The translations under genes and the position numbers were made by a program. A DNA stretch of 64,000 bases from Streptomyces diastatochromogenes (GTDB lineage: Bacteria > Actinomycetota > Actinomycetes > Streptomycetales > Streptomycetaceae), in NCBI RefSeq assembly GCF_002242805.1, contig NZ_MCGQ01000052.1, positions 1 to 64,000 on the forward strand. The letters run 5' to 3'. The notes under the pieces were generated by a model, which ran no database searches, was not told where the DNA came from, and saw nothing but the letters and a program-made list of their open reading frames with translations. This document shows positions 50,912-58,896 of the stretch, piece after piece (position 1 is the stretch's first letter; the number at the start of each line of letters is the position of its first letter).

Positions 50912-51673
50912 TCAAACGGCCGGGTTGCCCGCCTCCGCATTGCGGCGCCAGCCGTGGGCCAGGATCATTCCCGCATATCCGTCGCGCACACAGGCCGCGT
51001 CTTGGAGCCTCTGCACCTTGAAGTCGTGCACGAACGGTTCGAGGCTCGCGCGCACCTCGGATTCTCCGACGTCACAGGCGGGGAAAGAATGCCCATCTAC
51101 TTGAAGGCCCTTGGAATGTGCCATGAAGGCCGCAGCGAAGGGGGCGCCGGGGGCCAGGGTGCGCATGAAGCGTTCGACGCCCCACGTGAACTCCTCATAC
51201 AAGTCGGTCATCGACTCCGCGACGAAGAACATGGTCCCCACGGACCACTGCCCTTCGTGCCGCGACAGGTCGAAGATGCTGCCCTGCCTGACCTTGACGA
51301 CCCGGCGGAACCGGTCGCGCGGATCCAAGCCGAGGGAGCCGTAAGTCTCGTGTTCGCAGAGGGCGTTCCAGAACTGGTCCCAGTTCGTGTCGTAGGAGTC
51401 GACCTGACTTTCGAGATACCTCACGTTCGCGGACGAGTGCTCCAGGAGGGTGATCTCGTCGCACCAGGGGAGCATGGAGAGGGCGGGGTAGAGGTTGGCC
51501 CCGGCACCCACATCGATGCCAGTGATCCGGCCGACATCCCTGTTTCGGAAATGACCGACGAAGTGATCGCGAACGATGCGCAGGATCTCCGCGTCCTCTG
51601 CCCACATGTCGCGATAGTTGTGCTCAACGTAGGCGATCGGATCGAATAGATGCCACGGCACATCGGCATTCAT
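50912..51673 (-). CDS. SCO2525 family SAM-dependent methyltransferase
   Basis: The 253-aa protein resembles NNMT/PNMT-type class I methyltransferases. Motif I is TGIDVGAGANLYPALSML; ITLLEHSSANVRYLES, VVKVRQGSIFDLSRHEG and GTMFFVAESMTDLYEEFTWG follow, the last typical of the NNMT/PNMT fold. It starts the cassette. ATG 51673 opens directly after AGGTG; the upstream frame is not homologous. The methyl acceptor is unknown. Confidence 0.82.
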   Translation of the reverse strand: MNADVPWHLFDPIAYVEHNYRDMWAEDAEILRIVRDHFVGHFRNRDVGRITGIDVGAGANLYPALSMLPWCDEITLLEHSSANVRYLESQVDSYDTNWDQFWNALCEHETYGSLGLDPRDRFRRVVKVRQGSIFDLSRHEGQWSVGTMFFVAESMTDLYEEFTWGVERFMRTLAPGAPFAAAFMAHSKGLQVDGHSFPACDVGESEVRASLEPFVHDFKVQRLQDAACVRDGYAGMILAHGWRRNAEAGNPAV

Positions 51674-51944
51674 CACCTGGAGATCCCCCTGCCGCAAAGT
51701 CGTTCGCTCACGGTACCGACACCGGAGGCGCGGTGGATCCCCTTCCATCAAGGTCACGGACCTTCCGTCACGACGACCGCCCGCTGACGACGAGAAGCAT
51801 CGTCGAGGCCGATCTGCCCGAACTCCACCGCGTCGACGGCCTTCCCCGAGGAGCCGTACCCCTAGCGTCGATCGTTTGGCTTGGAACCGAAGCCACTTGC
51901 GCACAGACATGCGTCTCAGTAGCGACCTTGAGGGCGTGAGGCGT
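51674..51944. other. Intergenic region upstream of the SCO2525-type gene
   Basis: About 270 bp with lower GC than its surroundings. It must contain the promoter of the leftward cassette and the 3' end region of the membrane protein gene to the right. I see no gene, strong hairpin or palindrome. Confidence 0.4.
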
Positions 51945-52847
51945 CTAACCAGCGCCCCGCATCGCCTCACCCGGGCCGGCACCGCCTCTCAGCAGCAGGC
52001 GTCCGCTCGCCCCGGCGGCCAGCAGCCCGGCCACCATGGCGACCAGGCCGAGGCCGGGTCCGGAGGACCAGTCGACGTGCGGGGCACGGGCCGCCAGGAC
52101 GAGCGTCATGGCGAGGGCCGTGCCGGGCAGGGACTGCAGGGCGGGGCGGGTGCGGTCCAGGTCGTCCTCGGTGAGGGAGCCCAGCACGCCCACCCCGAGC
52201 GCGAGGGCCCAGACGCCGAGGGCTTGGGCGTCCAGCCGGTTCGTGTGCCAGGGCACGAAGTCCGCCCAGAAGCCGGGGCGGAGCAGCAGCCCGGTTCCGA
52301 TGCCCAGCCAGGACGAGCCGAGCACGGCGAGGGGCGGCTTCGACCAGCCGGGCAGCGGAGCGGTGCGCGGGACCGGCGGCCCGGACCGGCGGACGAGTTG
52401 CCCGGCGAGGCAGACCGCCGCCCCCACGCACAGCAGCCCCAGCACGAACAGCCAGCCCAGACTGAACAGGACGGAGACGATCGGGCCGCCGCGGGCGATG
52501 TACAGCCGGCCGGCGTTGAGCAGGCTGACCGCGAACAGACCGGCCAGGACCACGGTGAGCGGCAGGACGAGGGTGCGGGCCTGCTCCCAGGTGCGGGTGC
52601 GGGCGAGCCCGAACAGGGCCGGGGCGGCGCCCAGCATGCCGGCGCCGATCAGTCCGGGGCTCAGCGGGTCCGGCGAGGACCAGGCACCCAGGACGTGCCC
52701 GGTGAGGGCGACGGTGGTGAGGGTGCCGCCGACGAGCAGGTTGATCACCGCGACCGCGGTGGCCAGGAGGGCGACCCCGGCCGACAGCGGCCTCCCCGGT
52801 TCGGGCTCCGGTGCGGTGGCGCGGCGTGGGTCGGAGGACTCTGCCAT
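51945..52847 (-). CDS. Polytopic membrane protein of unknown function
   Basis: The 300-aa protein has about eight hydrophobic segments (for example GVALLATAVAVINLLVGG, VLPLTVVLAGLFAVSLL and IVSVLFSLGWLFVLGLLC) and no soluble catalytic domain. The ATG at 52847 has no proper ribosome site; upstream lies the repeat gtttcgggagg(a/g)tt, twice at about 52858-52885. It follows the DUF2306 gene on the same strand by 86 bp and may be co-transcribed. Confidence 0.65.
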   Translation of the reverse strand: MAESSDPRRATAPEPEPGRPLSAGVALLATAVAVINLLVGGTLTTVALTGHVLGAWSSPDPLSPGLIGAGMLGAAPALFGLARTRTWEQARTLVLPLTVVLAGLFAVSLLNAGRLYIARGGPIVSVLFSLGWLFVLGLLCVGAAVCLAGQLVRRSGPPVPRTAPLPGWSKPPLAVLGSSWLGIGTGLLLRPGFWADFVPWHTNRLDAQALGVWALALGVGVLGSLTEDDLDRTRPALQSLPGTALAMTLVLAARAPHVDWSSGPGLGLVAMVAGLLAAGASGRLLLRGGAGPGEAMRGAG

Positions 52848-52933
52848 AGGAGGGTTCCGTTTCGGGAGGATTCTGTTTCGGGAGGGTTCGGTTCCGAGGG
52901 GGCGAGCAGGCGGGGATCCGTGCAGCGAACCGG

Positions 52934-54109
52934 CTACGACACCGGAGTTGCCGCCCGCGCGACAGGCAGCGGCGCCGGGGCGGAGCGCCTGCGGACCTCG
53001 CGGGCGTAGAGCAGGCGCAGGCTCACCACCTGGGTGGCGCCGAAGGCCGTGAGCCCGCAGCCGATCGCGACGCCCGCTGTCAGGGCGGTGAACCGGGCGA
53101 GTCCCAGGCTGTGTTCGAAGAACACGACGGCCCCGGCCGAGACCACGGGCGCCAGGCACAGCCCGGTCAGATGGATCCGCCACTCCTCACGGGCCCAGGG
53201 CCGCGCCTGCCGGGCGGCTCGCCGGGCGCCGAAGACCATGACGGCGTAGGCGACGGCGTACGGCACCAGATAGGCGACCAGCAGCCGGCGCCCGGCCGTG
53301 CCGTACGCGGAGAAGGCGCGCGCGATCCAGACGAGGGCGGCGGCCGCGGCCAGGTGCGCGGTGGCGGTCACGGGCAGCGGCGCCCAGGACCGGCCGAGGC
53401 CGTCGACGGTGTCCCGGCGGTCCCGGGCGCGCGAGGCGAGCAGCGCGCCGAACACGACGAGGGACCCGAGGTGCATGAGGGCGACCCGGTTGATCTCCGT
53501 CATCGGCAGCCCGGGCAGCACGGCCGGCAGGGTGCCCCACTCCAGACGCAGCAGCGGCGCGGTGAGCAGGAAGCCGTAGCACAGGAGCATCCAGCGCTGG
53601 TGCAGGTCGGGGAGGCCGGCGACGGCCGCGAGGATGCCGAAGGTGACGCTCAGGACGGTGCCGACCAGGATGGTGGCGAGGACGATCCAGAAGGCCGCTC
53701 CGCTGAAGGCGTCCCGGGGCGCGGTGCGGGCGAGGTAGAGGCCGGCGCCGGCCATCGAGGCGTAGACGGTCACCGCGAACAGGATCCCGAGGCCGCGGTG
53801 CGGGCGGCTGCGGCGACGCGTGGCGGTCAGCAGCTGCGCGGGCCCGAGGAGCATGAGCAGTCCGCCCAGGACGGAGTGCACGATCATCGGGATGAGGCTG
53901 TGCCGGTACGGCGCGACGCGGGTCGCGAGGGCGTCGGCGACGTAGCGGGGCGAGACCGCGTGCGCGAGCAGCGACTCCCCGAACGCGGGGGCGCCCGGGC
54001 GGGCGTACGGCCACAGTTCGGTCATCGCGAGGGGCGCGTAGCCGACGCACACGGCGGTCACGGCCACGGTGGCGACACGGCGCCAGGTGCTGCTCGTCCA
54101 AGGACGCAC
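52934..54109 (-). CDS. DUF2306-type multi-pass membrane protein
   Basis: This protein of about 391 aa has around ten membrane segments. The DUF2306 features are HSVLGGLLMLLGPAQLLTAT, RPHRGLGILFAVTVYASMAG, HQRWMLLCYGFLLTAPLLRL and an Arg/His-rich loop. The family has His residues arranged as if to bind heme or carry electrons, but no function is established. GTG 54109 is preferred because an upstream ATG (54157) would cover the palindrome at 54156-54174. The PadR gene lies directly upstream on the same strand. Confidence 0.72.
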   Translation of the reverse strand: MRPWTSSTWRRVATVAVTAVCVGYAPLAMTELWPYARPGAPAFGESLLAHAVSPRYVADALATRVAPYRHSLIPMIVHSVLGGLLMLLGPAQLLTATRRRSRPHRGLGILFAVTVYASMAGAGLYLARTAPRDAFSGAAFWIVLATILVGTVLSVTFGILAAVAGLPDLHQRWMLLCYGFLLTAPLLRLEWGTLPAVLPGLPMTEINRVALMHLGSLVVFGALLASRARDRRDTVDGLGRSWAPLPVTATAHLAAAAALVWIARAFSAYGTAGRRLLVAYLVPYAVAYAVMVFGARRAARQARPWAREEWRIHLTGLCLAPVVSAGAVVFFEHSLGLARFTALTAGVAIGCGLTAFGATQVVSLRLLYAREVRRRSAPAPLPVARAATPVS

Positions 54110-54155
54110 GACGACTCCCCGCTCTCGGGCGGCCCCGGTCCCGGTCCGACCCGCC

Positions 54156-54174
54156 ATAGTCTCTTCTGGACTAT
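54156..54174. promoter_or_regulatory. Candidate PadR operator
   Basis: ATAGTC (54156-54161) and GACTAT (54169-54174) form a perfect 6-bp inverted repeat with a 7-base spacer. They lie between the PadR gene and the DUF2306 membrane-protein gene, about 47 bp upstream of the latter's start. The AT content is raised here. Confidence 0.5.
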
Positions 54175-54230
54175 CGAAGGGTTACCGACGGTAGAGCCGC
54201 CCCTCGCAGAGGTCAACGGTGTGCGCGCAG

Positions 54231-54761
54231 TCAACGGTCCGATGCGCGTTCGTCCCGGCGCCGGACCCAGTCCCAGAAGTCGACCATCATCCGCTCGTAG
54301 CGGATGCCGAACTCCAGGGCCTCCCGCTGGCCGGGGGTCAGCAACTCGCCGACATCTTCGGCCAGTTGCTCGTACTTCCCCAAAGTGCTTTCGTGTTCGG
54401 CGAATTGGGCGGGCGCAAGCTGTTCCGGCCGGGCCCCGAACCACAGCTTCAGGATGCCGCGCTCACGGGCCTCCACGGGCACGAACTCGGGGTCGCTGAG
54501 CCACTGCCGCAGGGCTCGCCGGCCCTCGTCCGTCAGTGTCAGCACCCGGCGGTTGCGCCGGCTCTCCTGACGCACCTGGGCGAGCATCCCGGCCGCGAGC
54601 AGGCGGTCGCACTGCGCGTACACCTGCGCGTGCGGCACCGACCAGAAGGGGGCGACGGTGCGGCCGGCCTCCACCTTCACGTCGTACGCGCTGGCCTCGC
54701 CCAGCTTGTCGATGATGCCGAGGACGAGGAAGGAGGAGGTGGTCAGCCGCGCGTCAGCCAT
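54231..54761 (-). CDS. PadR family transcriptional regulator
   Basis: The 176-aa protein begins with the PadR winged helix (TSSFLVLGIIDKLGEASAYD, HAQVYAQCDRLLAAGMLAQV, TLTDEGRRALRQWL). A C-terminal helical dimerisation domain of the long PadR type (EFVPVEARERGILKLWFGAR) follows. It probably senses a small molecule and represses the membrane-protein gene next to it. Start ATG 54761 is the one at which the family begins. Confidence 0.87.
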   Translation of the reverse strand: MADARLTTSSFLVLGIIDKLGEASAYDVKVEAGRTVAPFWSVPHAQVYAQCDRLLAAGMLAQVRQESRRNRRVLTLTDEGRRALRQWLSDPEFVPVEARERGILKLWFGARPEQLAPAQFAEHESTLGKYEQLAEDVGELLTPGQREALEFGIRYERMMVDFWDWVRRRDERASDR

Positions 54762-54888
54762 GTGCCGACCGTACCGTGACCCAGGCGCGGAAGGTCCCGG
54801 GGTGCTCCGGGTGCAGTGCCCGCACGCGTTGTCGGTGACCACCGGTGGCAGAATCCCGCCCATCCGATGATCACCCCGGAGGACGCAC

Positions 54889-56088
54889 GTGACCGAGGAC
54901 CTGGCCGAGTTCGCCGAGCCGGACGCCGAACGCCCGCCCACCCCCGTACCCGTGGACTGGGCGGCCGTGGAGGAGTGGCTCGGGACGCGGCTGCCCACCG
55001 ACTACAAGGTGCTGGCCGACCGCTACGGCCCGGTGGACTTCGGGGAGTTCCTCTGGATCCATGTGCCGTGTGTGCAGCCGGGGCGGTTCGACTACGGCCA
55101 GTGGCTGTGGGCGACGCACCGGGAGGCCCGGATCGATGCGCGCGAACTGCCTGCGGGTGAGCGGCCGTTGCTGCACCCCGAGCCCGGCGGACTGCTCGCC
55201 TGGGGCTGCAGCCGGGGCTCCGACACCCTGTTCTGGGACACTTCGGTGTCCGACGACCCCGACGAGTGGACGGTGGTCGTCACCCACCAGGGGCCGGTGC
55301 CCGGCAGTGGTCTGCTCCCCTGGCACCGGTACGACCTCACGCTCACCGGCTATCTACGGCACACCGTCCGTGACAGCTGGGAACTCCCGGTCCCGCCGGG
55401 ACCGTTGATGGGTCCCCTGCCGGGCACCTTCGCGCGCACCGCCTTCCTCGACACCGCCGGTCCCTGGACCCCGCCCGCCCCGACCGCGCCCCGGCTGACC
55501 GAGGCGGAGCGCCGGGTCGCCCTGGAGACCGGCACGGGGCTGGACGCGCTGCGCCTGCTGACTCCGCCACCGGCCGAGCCATGCCTCGGGGACGGCACCT
55601 GGGAGGGGCTGTTCGAGCAGTTGGGCACGCCGTTGCCCGGGGAGTACGTGCGGCTGATGGAGACGTACGGCAGTGGCTGCTGGAGCGGCTGGCTGCGGTT
55701 CCCGGAGCCGCTGCGCACCACGGCACCGCGCTTCACCGCCTTCGTGGACCAGACGCTCGAGGCCTACGAGTCGCTGAGGTCCGGCCACCCGCAGTGGTAC
55801 CCCCTCCCCACCTTCCCGGCACCCGGCGGTTTCCTGCCCTTCGCCGACTCCATCGACGGCGACTACCTGGGCTGGCTCACCGAGGGCGACCGGCCCGACG
55901 ACTGGCCGCTCGTCTTCTGGCCCCGGCACGCCGACCAGGGGCCGCCGCTGGAACAGGGGCTGATCGACACGCTGTTGGCCTGGCAGCGCGGCCGGCTCAG
56001 CACGGTCGGCCTGTGCGTCCCGGACGAGGACGACGACCCGGTCGAGTTCGCCGCCTTCGAGGCCTTCGGCGAGGAGGACGAGGACTGA
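54889..56088 (+). CDS. SMI1/KNR4 double-domain protein
   Basis: The 399-aa acidic protein carries two SMI1/KNR4 domains. The first is at 20-150 (VDWAAVEEWLGTRLPTDYKV, ADRYGPVDFGEFLWIHVP) and the second at 230-385 (EGLFEQLGTPLPGEYVRLME, GGFLPFADSIDGDYLGWLTE). It ends in a stretch of Asp/Glu. In bacteria such domains often serve as immunity proteins against polymorphic toxins, but many are free-standing. No toxin gene is near. The GTG start at 54889 is preceded by GGAGGA. Confidence 0.8.
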   Translation: MTEDLAEFAEPDAERPPTPVPVDWAAVEEWLGTRLPTDYKVLADRYGPVDFGEFLWIHVPCVQPGRFDYGQWLWATHREARIDARELPAGERPLLHPEPGGLLAWGCSRGSDTLFWDTSVSDDPDEWTVVVTHQGPVPGSGLLPWHRYDLTLTGYLRHTVRDSWELPVPPGPLMGPLPGTFARTAFLDTAGPWTPPAPTAPRLTEAERRVALETGTGLDALRLLTPPPAEPCLGDGTWEGLFEQLGTPLPGEYVRLMETYGSGCWSGWLRFPEPLRTTAPRFTAFVDQTLEAYESLRSGHPQWYPLPTFPAPGGFLPFADSIDGDYLGWLTEGDRPDDWPLVFWPRHADQGPPLEQGLIDTLLAWQRGRLSTVGLCVPDEDDDPVEFAAFEAFGEEDED

Positions 56089-56133
56089 GTCCCGACCGCC
56101 GGCGGGTCGGCCGCACCCGGCATGATGATCGCC

Positions 56134-56754
56134 ATGACTCCGATCACCGGCCTGGATCTGACCGGCTTCACCTGGCGTGAGCCCGGCGTGTGGACGGACG
56201 CGGCGGGACTCGTCCTGTCGGTCCACTTCTTTCCCCTGGTCCCCGATCTGCCCGCCCCGCTGCACGAGTTCGAGCACCTGCGGACCGGGCTCGCGGCAGG
56301 CGTGGGCCGGGCCGGGGGCGGGCTCATCGAGGCGGTGCCCGGCACCGTGCACGGCGTCCCGGCGGTCCGTCAGCTGGTGAAGGTGCCCAGGCCCGGCGGA
56401 CCGCACGGGCAGGTGTTCCTCGGCTCGTGGACCGTACCGAAGGCGGGGTGCAGCGCGGCCGTGAAGGTGCAGGCCGCGGAAGGCGCGATGACCGGGATGC
56501 GCGAGGCCACGGTGATGGCGCAGACGGGGCCCGAGGCCTACTTCCGTCCCCACCCGTACTCCGCCGGCGGGCAGTTCGGCGGGCTCCCGTGTCACGCGGC
56601 CGACGACGAGCAGTGGGACGCGCTGTTCCCCGACCACCCGCTCACCCTGGTACGGGCCGCGCTGCACCGCATCACGCCGACGGTCACCCTCGACGAGCAC
56701 TTCCGGCAACTGCCCCCGTTCGCGGGACCCGTACCGCCCCCGCAGCACGGGTAG
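56134..56754 (+). CDS. Hypothetical protein, soluble
   Basis: The product is about 206 aa, neutral, with beta-rich stretches (LVLSVHFFPLVPDLPAPLHE, HGVPAVRQLVKVPRPGG, GQVFLGSWTVPKAGCSAAVK). I cannot assign a family. Start ATG codons are clustered at 56122, 56125 and 56134 without a clear ribosome site. It lies 45 bp after the SMI1/KNR4 gene and 10 bp before the kinase gene, so the three may form a unit. Confidence 0.6.
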   Translation: MTPITGLDLTGFTWREPGVWTDAAGLVLSVHFFPLVPDLPAPLHEFEHLRTGLAAGVGRAGGGLIEAVPGTVHGVPAVRQLVKVPRPGGPHGQVFLGSWTVPKAGCSAAVKVQAAEGAMTGMREATVMAQTGPEAYFRPHPYSAGGQFGGLPCHAADDEQWDALFPDHPLTLVRAALHRITPTVTLDEHFRQLPPFAGPVPPPQHG

Positions 56755-56764
56755 CTTGCCCCGT

Positions 56765-57580
56765 GTGACGACCGAGGGTGCGACAGGAGACGGCCGGGCG
56801 CTGCCCGGAGGCACGGTGAACGCGGGCGCGGTCTTCCGCCGGGGTGCGGTGGTCGACCGTCCCGCACCCCGTACCGCACGCGCGCTGCACCGCCATCTCC
56901 AAGCCTTGCGGGAACACGGCTTCGACGCGGCTCCCGTCCCGGTCGGCCTCACCCCGGACGGCCGCGAGCTGCTGACCTTCGTCGCCGGTGAGGTCGCCCT
57001 GCCGCCGTTTCCTCGGTGGGCGATGACGGAGCCCGCGCTGAGGTCGGTGGGCGTCCTCCTGCGCCGCCTCCACGAGGCCGGCGCGGCAGTCCCGGCCGAC
57101 CCGCACGTCGACTGGCCCCGGGACCTGGCCGACCCACAGGGCGGAACACTCCTGTGCCACAACGACGTGTGCCCGGACAACGTCGTCTTCCGAGACGGCC
57201 GCGCCGCCGCCCTGATCGACTTCGACCTGGCGGCCCCGGGCCGGCCCTTGTGGGACGTCGCCATGACCGCGCGCTACTGGGTCCCCCTGCTCGATCCCGT
57301 GTCCGCGTCGGCCCTCTACCCGGCCGGCCTCGACGCCCCCGCGCGCCTGCGGATCCTCGCCGACGGCTACGGCCTGAGCGAGCGGGAACGCGTCGAGCTG
57401 CCGGGAGTTGTCGAGCAGACCACCGAGACCTGCCGCGCCTTCGTCGCCCGCCGGGTCGCCGACAGCGACCGTACCTACCTCCGGATGCTGGCCGAGCGCG
57501 GCGGGTGGCAGCGCTGGGACCGTATCCAGGACTGGCTGGTGGCCAACCGGAAAAGGTTCACGGCCGCCCTGCTGGACTGA
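56765..57580 (+). CDS. Phosphotransferase, aminoglycoside/choline kinase-like (APH family)
   Basis: The 271-aa protein shows the APH-type kinase core: FVAGEVALPPFPRW, catalytic loop LLCHNDVCPDNVVF (Asp and Asn) and ALIDFDLAAPGRPLWDVA (metal-binding Asp). The N-terminal lobe is short and lacks an obvious Gly-rich loop. Substrates in this family range from aminoglycosides to choline and sugars. GTG 56765 is chosen; a TTG three codons earlier would also be in frame. Confidence 0.78.
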   Translation: MTTEGATGDGRALPGGTVNAGAVFRRGAVVDRPAPRTARALHRHLQALREHGFDAAPVPVGLTPDGRELLTFVAGEVALPPFPRWAMTEPALRSVGVLLRRLHEAGAAVPADPHVDWPRDLADPQGGTLLCHNDVCPDNVVFRDGRAAALIDFDLAAPGRPLWDVAMTARYWVPLLDPVSASALYPAGLDAPARLRILADGYGLSERERVELPGVVEQTTETCRAFVARRVADSDRTYLRMLAERGGWQRWDRIQDWLVANRKRFTAALLD

Positions 57581-57588
57581 GTCGATAC

Positions 57589-57613
57589 TTCCATATTATG
57601 GAATAGAAATTCC
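57589..57613. promoter_or_regulatory. AT-rich palindrome upstream of the SDR gene
   Basis: TTCCATATTATGGAA (57589-57603) is a perfect 7-bp inverted repeat around one base, followed by a second GGAAT/AATTCC pairing (57600-57613). The stretch stands out as AT-rich in a GC-rich region. It begins 8 bases after the kinase stop and about 70 bp before the SDR start. It looks like a regulator site or a promoter core. Confidence 0.55.
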
Positions 57614-57681
57614 ACTCAGCGGTAAGTTACGCTCCGCCCCTCGATCACATCAGCGGTCGTCACCAACTTGAGGGGTGGGGC

Positions 57682-58422
57682 ATGAGCGAGAGTCGCGTGG
57701 CGCTGGTCACCGGTTCGTCGTCCGGGATCGGAGCCGCCGTGGCCCGGCGGCTGGCCGCGGAGGGCGTCCGGGTCGTGGTCAACTCGGCGCGGAGCGCGGC
57801 CGCGGGCAAGGAGTTGGCGGCCCGCCTGCCCGACGCGGTGTACGTGCAGGGCGATGTCGCCGACCCGGAGGACGCCGGACGGATCGTGCGGGGCGCGATC
57901 GACGCGTACGGCCGGCTGGACATCCTGGTGAACAACGCGGGCACCACCCGCTTCATCCCGCTGGAGAACCTGGCGGCGGCCGATGCCGCCGCCTGGCGGG
58001 AGATCTTCGACGTCAACGTCTTCGGGGTGTGGCAACTGACCACGGCCGCCGTCCCGTACCTCCAGCGGTCGGAGGCGGCCTCGATCGTCAACATCTCGTC
58101 GGTCTCGGCGACCCGGGCCCTGGGAAGTTCGATCCCCTACGCGGTGAGCAAGGCCGCCCTCAACCACCTGACGCGCCTGCTCGCCTCCCAGCTCGGCCCC
58201 CGCATCCGGGTCAACGCGGTCGCGCCGGGCCTCATCGAGACACCGTGGTACGACGAGGCCGACGAGGTCTGGCAGAACTCCGTCGCGTGGATCACCGCCA
58301 ACACACCACTGCGGCGTGTCGGTTCACCGGAGGACGTGGCGGAGGCCGTGCACTACCTGACCACCGCCGCGTACACGACCGGGGACGTGCTGACCGTGGA
58401 CGGGGGACGGCACATCGTCTGA
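57682..58422 (+). CDS. Short-chain dehydrogenase/reductase (SDR)
   Basis: The 246-aa enzyme has the classical cofactor motif TGSSSGIGAAVARRLAAEG (about 10-28), LVNNAGTTRF, the catalytic YAVSK (Tyr/Lys) with the preceding NISSV Ser, and the C-terminal VLTVDGGRHIV. It would reduce or oxidise a carbonyl/alcohol with NAD(P)(H). The substrate is unknown. The last bases lie 7 bp from the stop of the opposite-strand DUF5959 gene. Confidence 0.93.
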   Translation: MSESRVALVTGSSSGIGAAVARRLAAEGVRVVVNSARSAAAGKELAARLPDAVYVQGDVADPEDAGRIVRGAIDAYGRLDILVNNAGTTRFIPLENLAAADAAAWREIFDVNVFGVWQLTTAAVPYLQRSEAASIVNISSVSATRALGSSIPYAVSKAALNHLTRLLASQLGPRIRVNAVAPGLIETPWYDEADEVWQNSVAWITANTPLRRVGSPEDVAEAVHYLTTAAYTTGDVLTVDGGRHIV

Positions 58423-58429
58423 CCCCGGC

Positions 58430-58861
58430 TCAGTCCTCCTTCAGGGGCCAGGTCTTCCAGATCAGGTCGAGGCGGTCGTACGCCTCGTCGAACCAGGCGT
58501 CGGTCAACGGGACGGTCACGGTCACTGTCGTCAGGGACATCGAGTGGTCCCTGATCGTGACTCGGCACCGGTCGTCGTCCTCGACTCGCTCGATGAACAG
58601 CCATGGGGCGCGTGTGCCTTCACGCCATGCGATGTCCTGTCCCGCGTCGAGCTTGTCCAGGGCCTGCTGCCACTGGCGCAGATCCTCCGGGAAGAGCCAG
58701 GTCCTGAGGCCGCCGCGTACGAAGCGTGTGTCGACCCGGAACTCCCCGGCCAGGACGTCGGTCTCGTCGGAACCCTGCCCCGCCTCCTTCCCGGTGATTC
58801 GGAGGATGACGCTGTTGCCCCCGCCTTCCAGGCGGATCAGGTCGATCGGCTCCTCGGCCAT
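58430..58861 (-). CDS. DUF5959 family protein
   Basis: The 143-aa soluble protein has alternating strands (RLEGGGNSVILRITGKEAGQ, GEFRVDTRFVRGGLRTWLFP, CRVTIRDHSMSLTTVTVTVP). No function is known for this family. ATG 58861 has GGGAGGTG upstream; a GTG at 58897 would overlap the stop of the dehydratase gene and is also possible. It is the last gene of the leftward biosynthetic set by position, although it may be an independent passenger. Confidence 0.7.
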   Translation of the reverse strand: MAEEPIDLIRLEGGGNSVILRITGKEAGQGSDETDVLAGEFRVDTRFVRGGLRTWLFPEDLRQWQQALDKLDAGQDIAWREGTRAPWLFIERVEDDDRCRVTIRDHSMSLTTVTVTVPLTDAWFDEAYDRLDLIWKTWPLKED

Positions 58862-58896
58862 GAAGGCACCTCCCAGCTCGCGCATGTGGTCGAACA

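Noticed and set aside
43754..51673. Conservon (cvn) type signalling operon
   Set aside because: There is no histidine-kinase-like sensor, roadblock protein, DUF742 protein or small GTPase.
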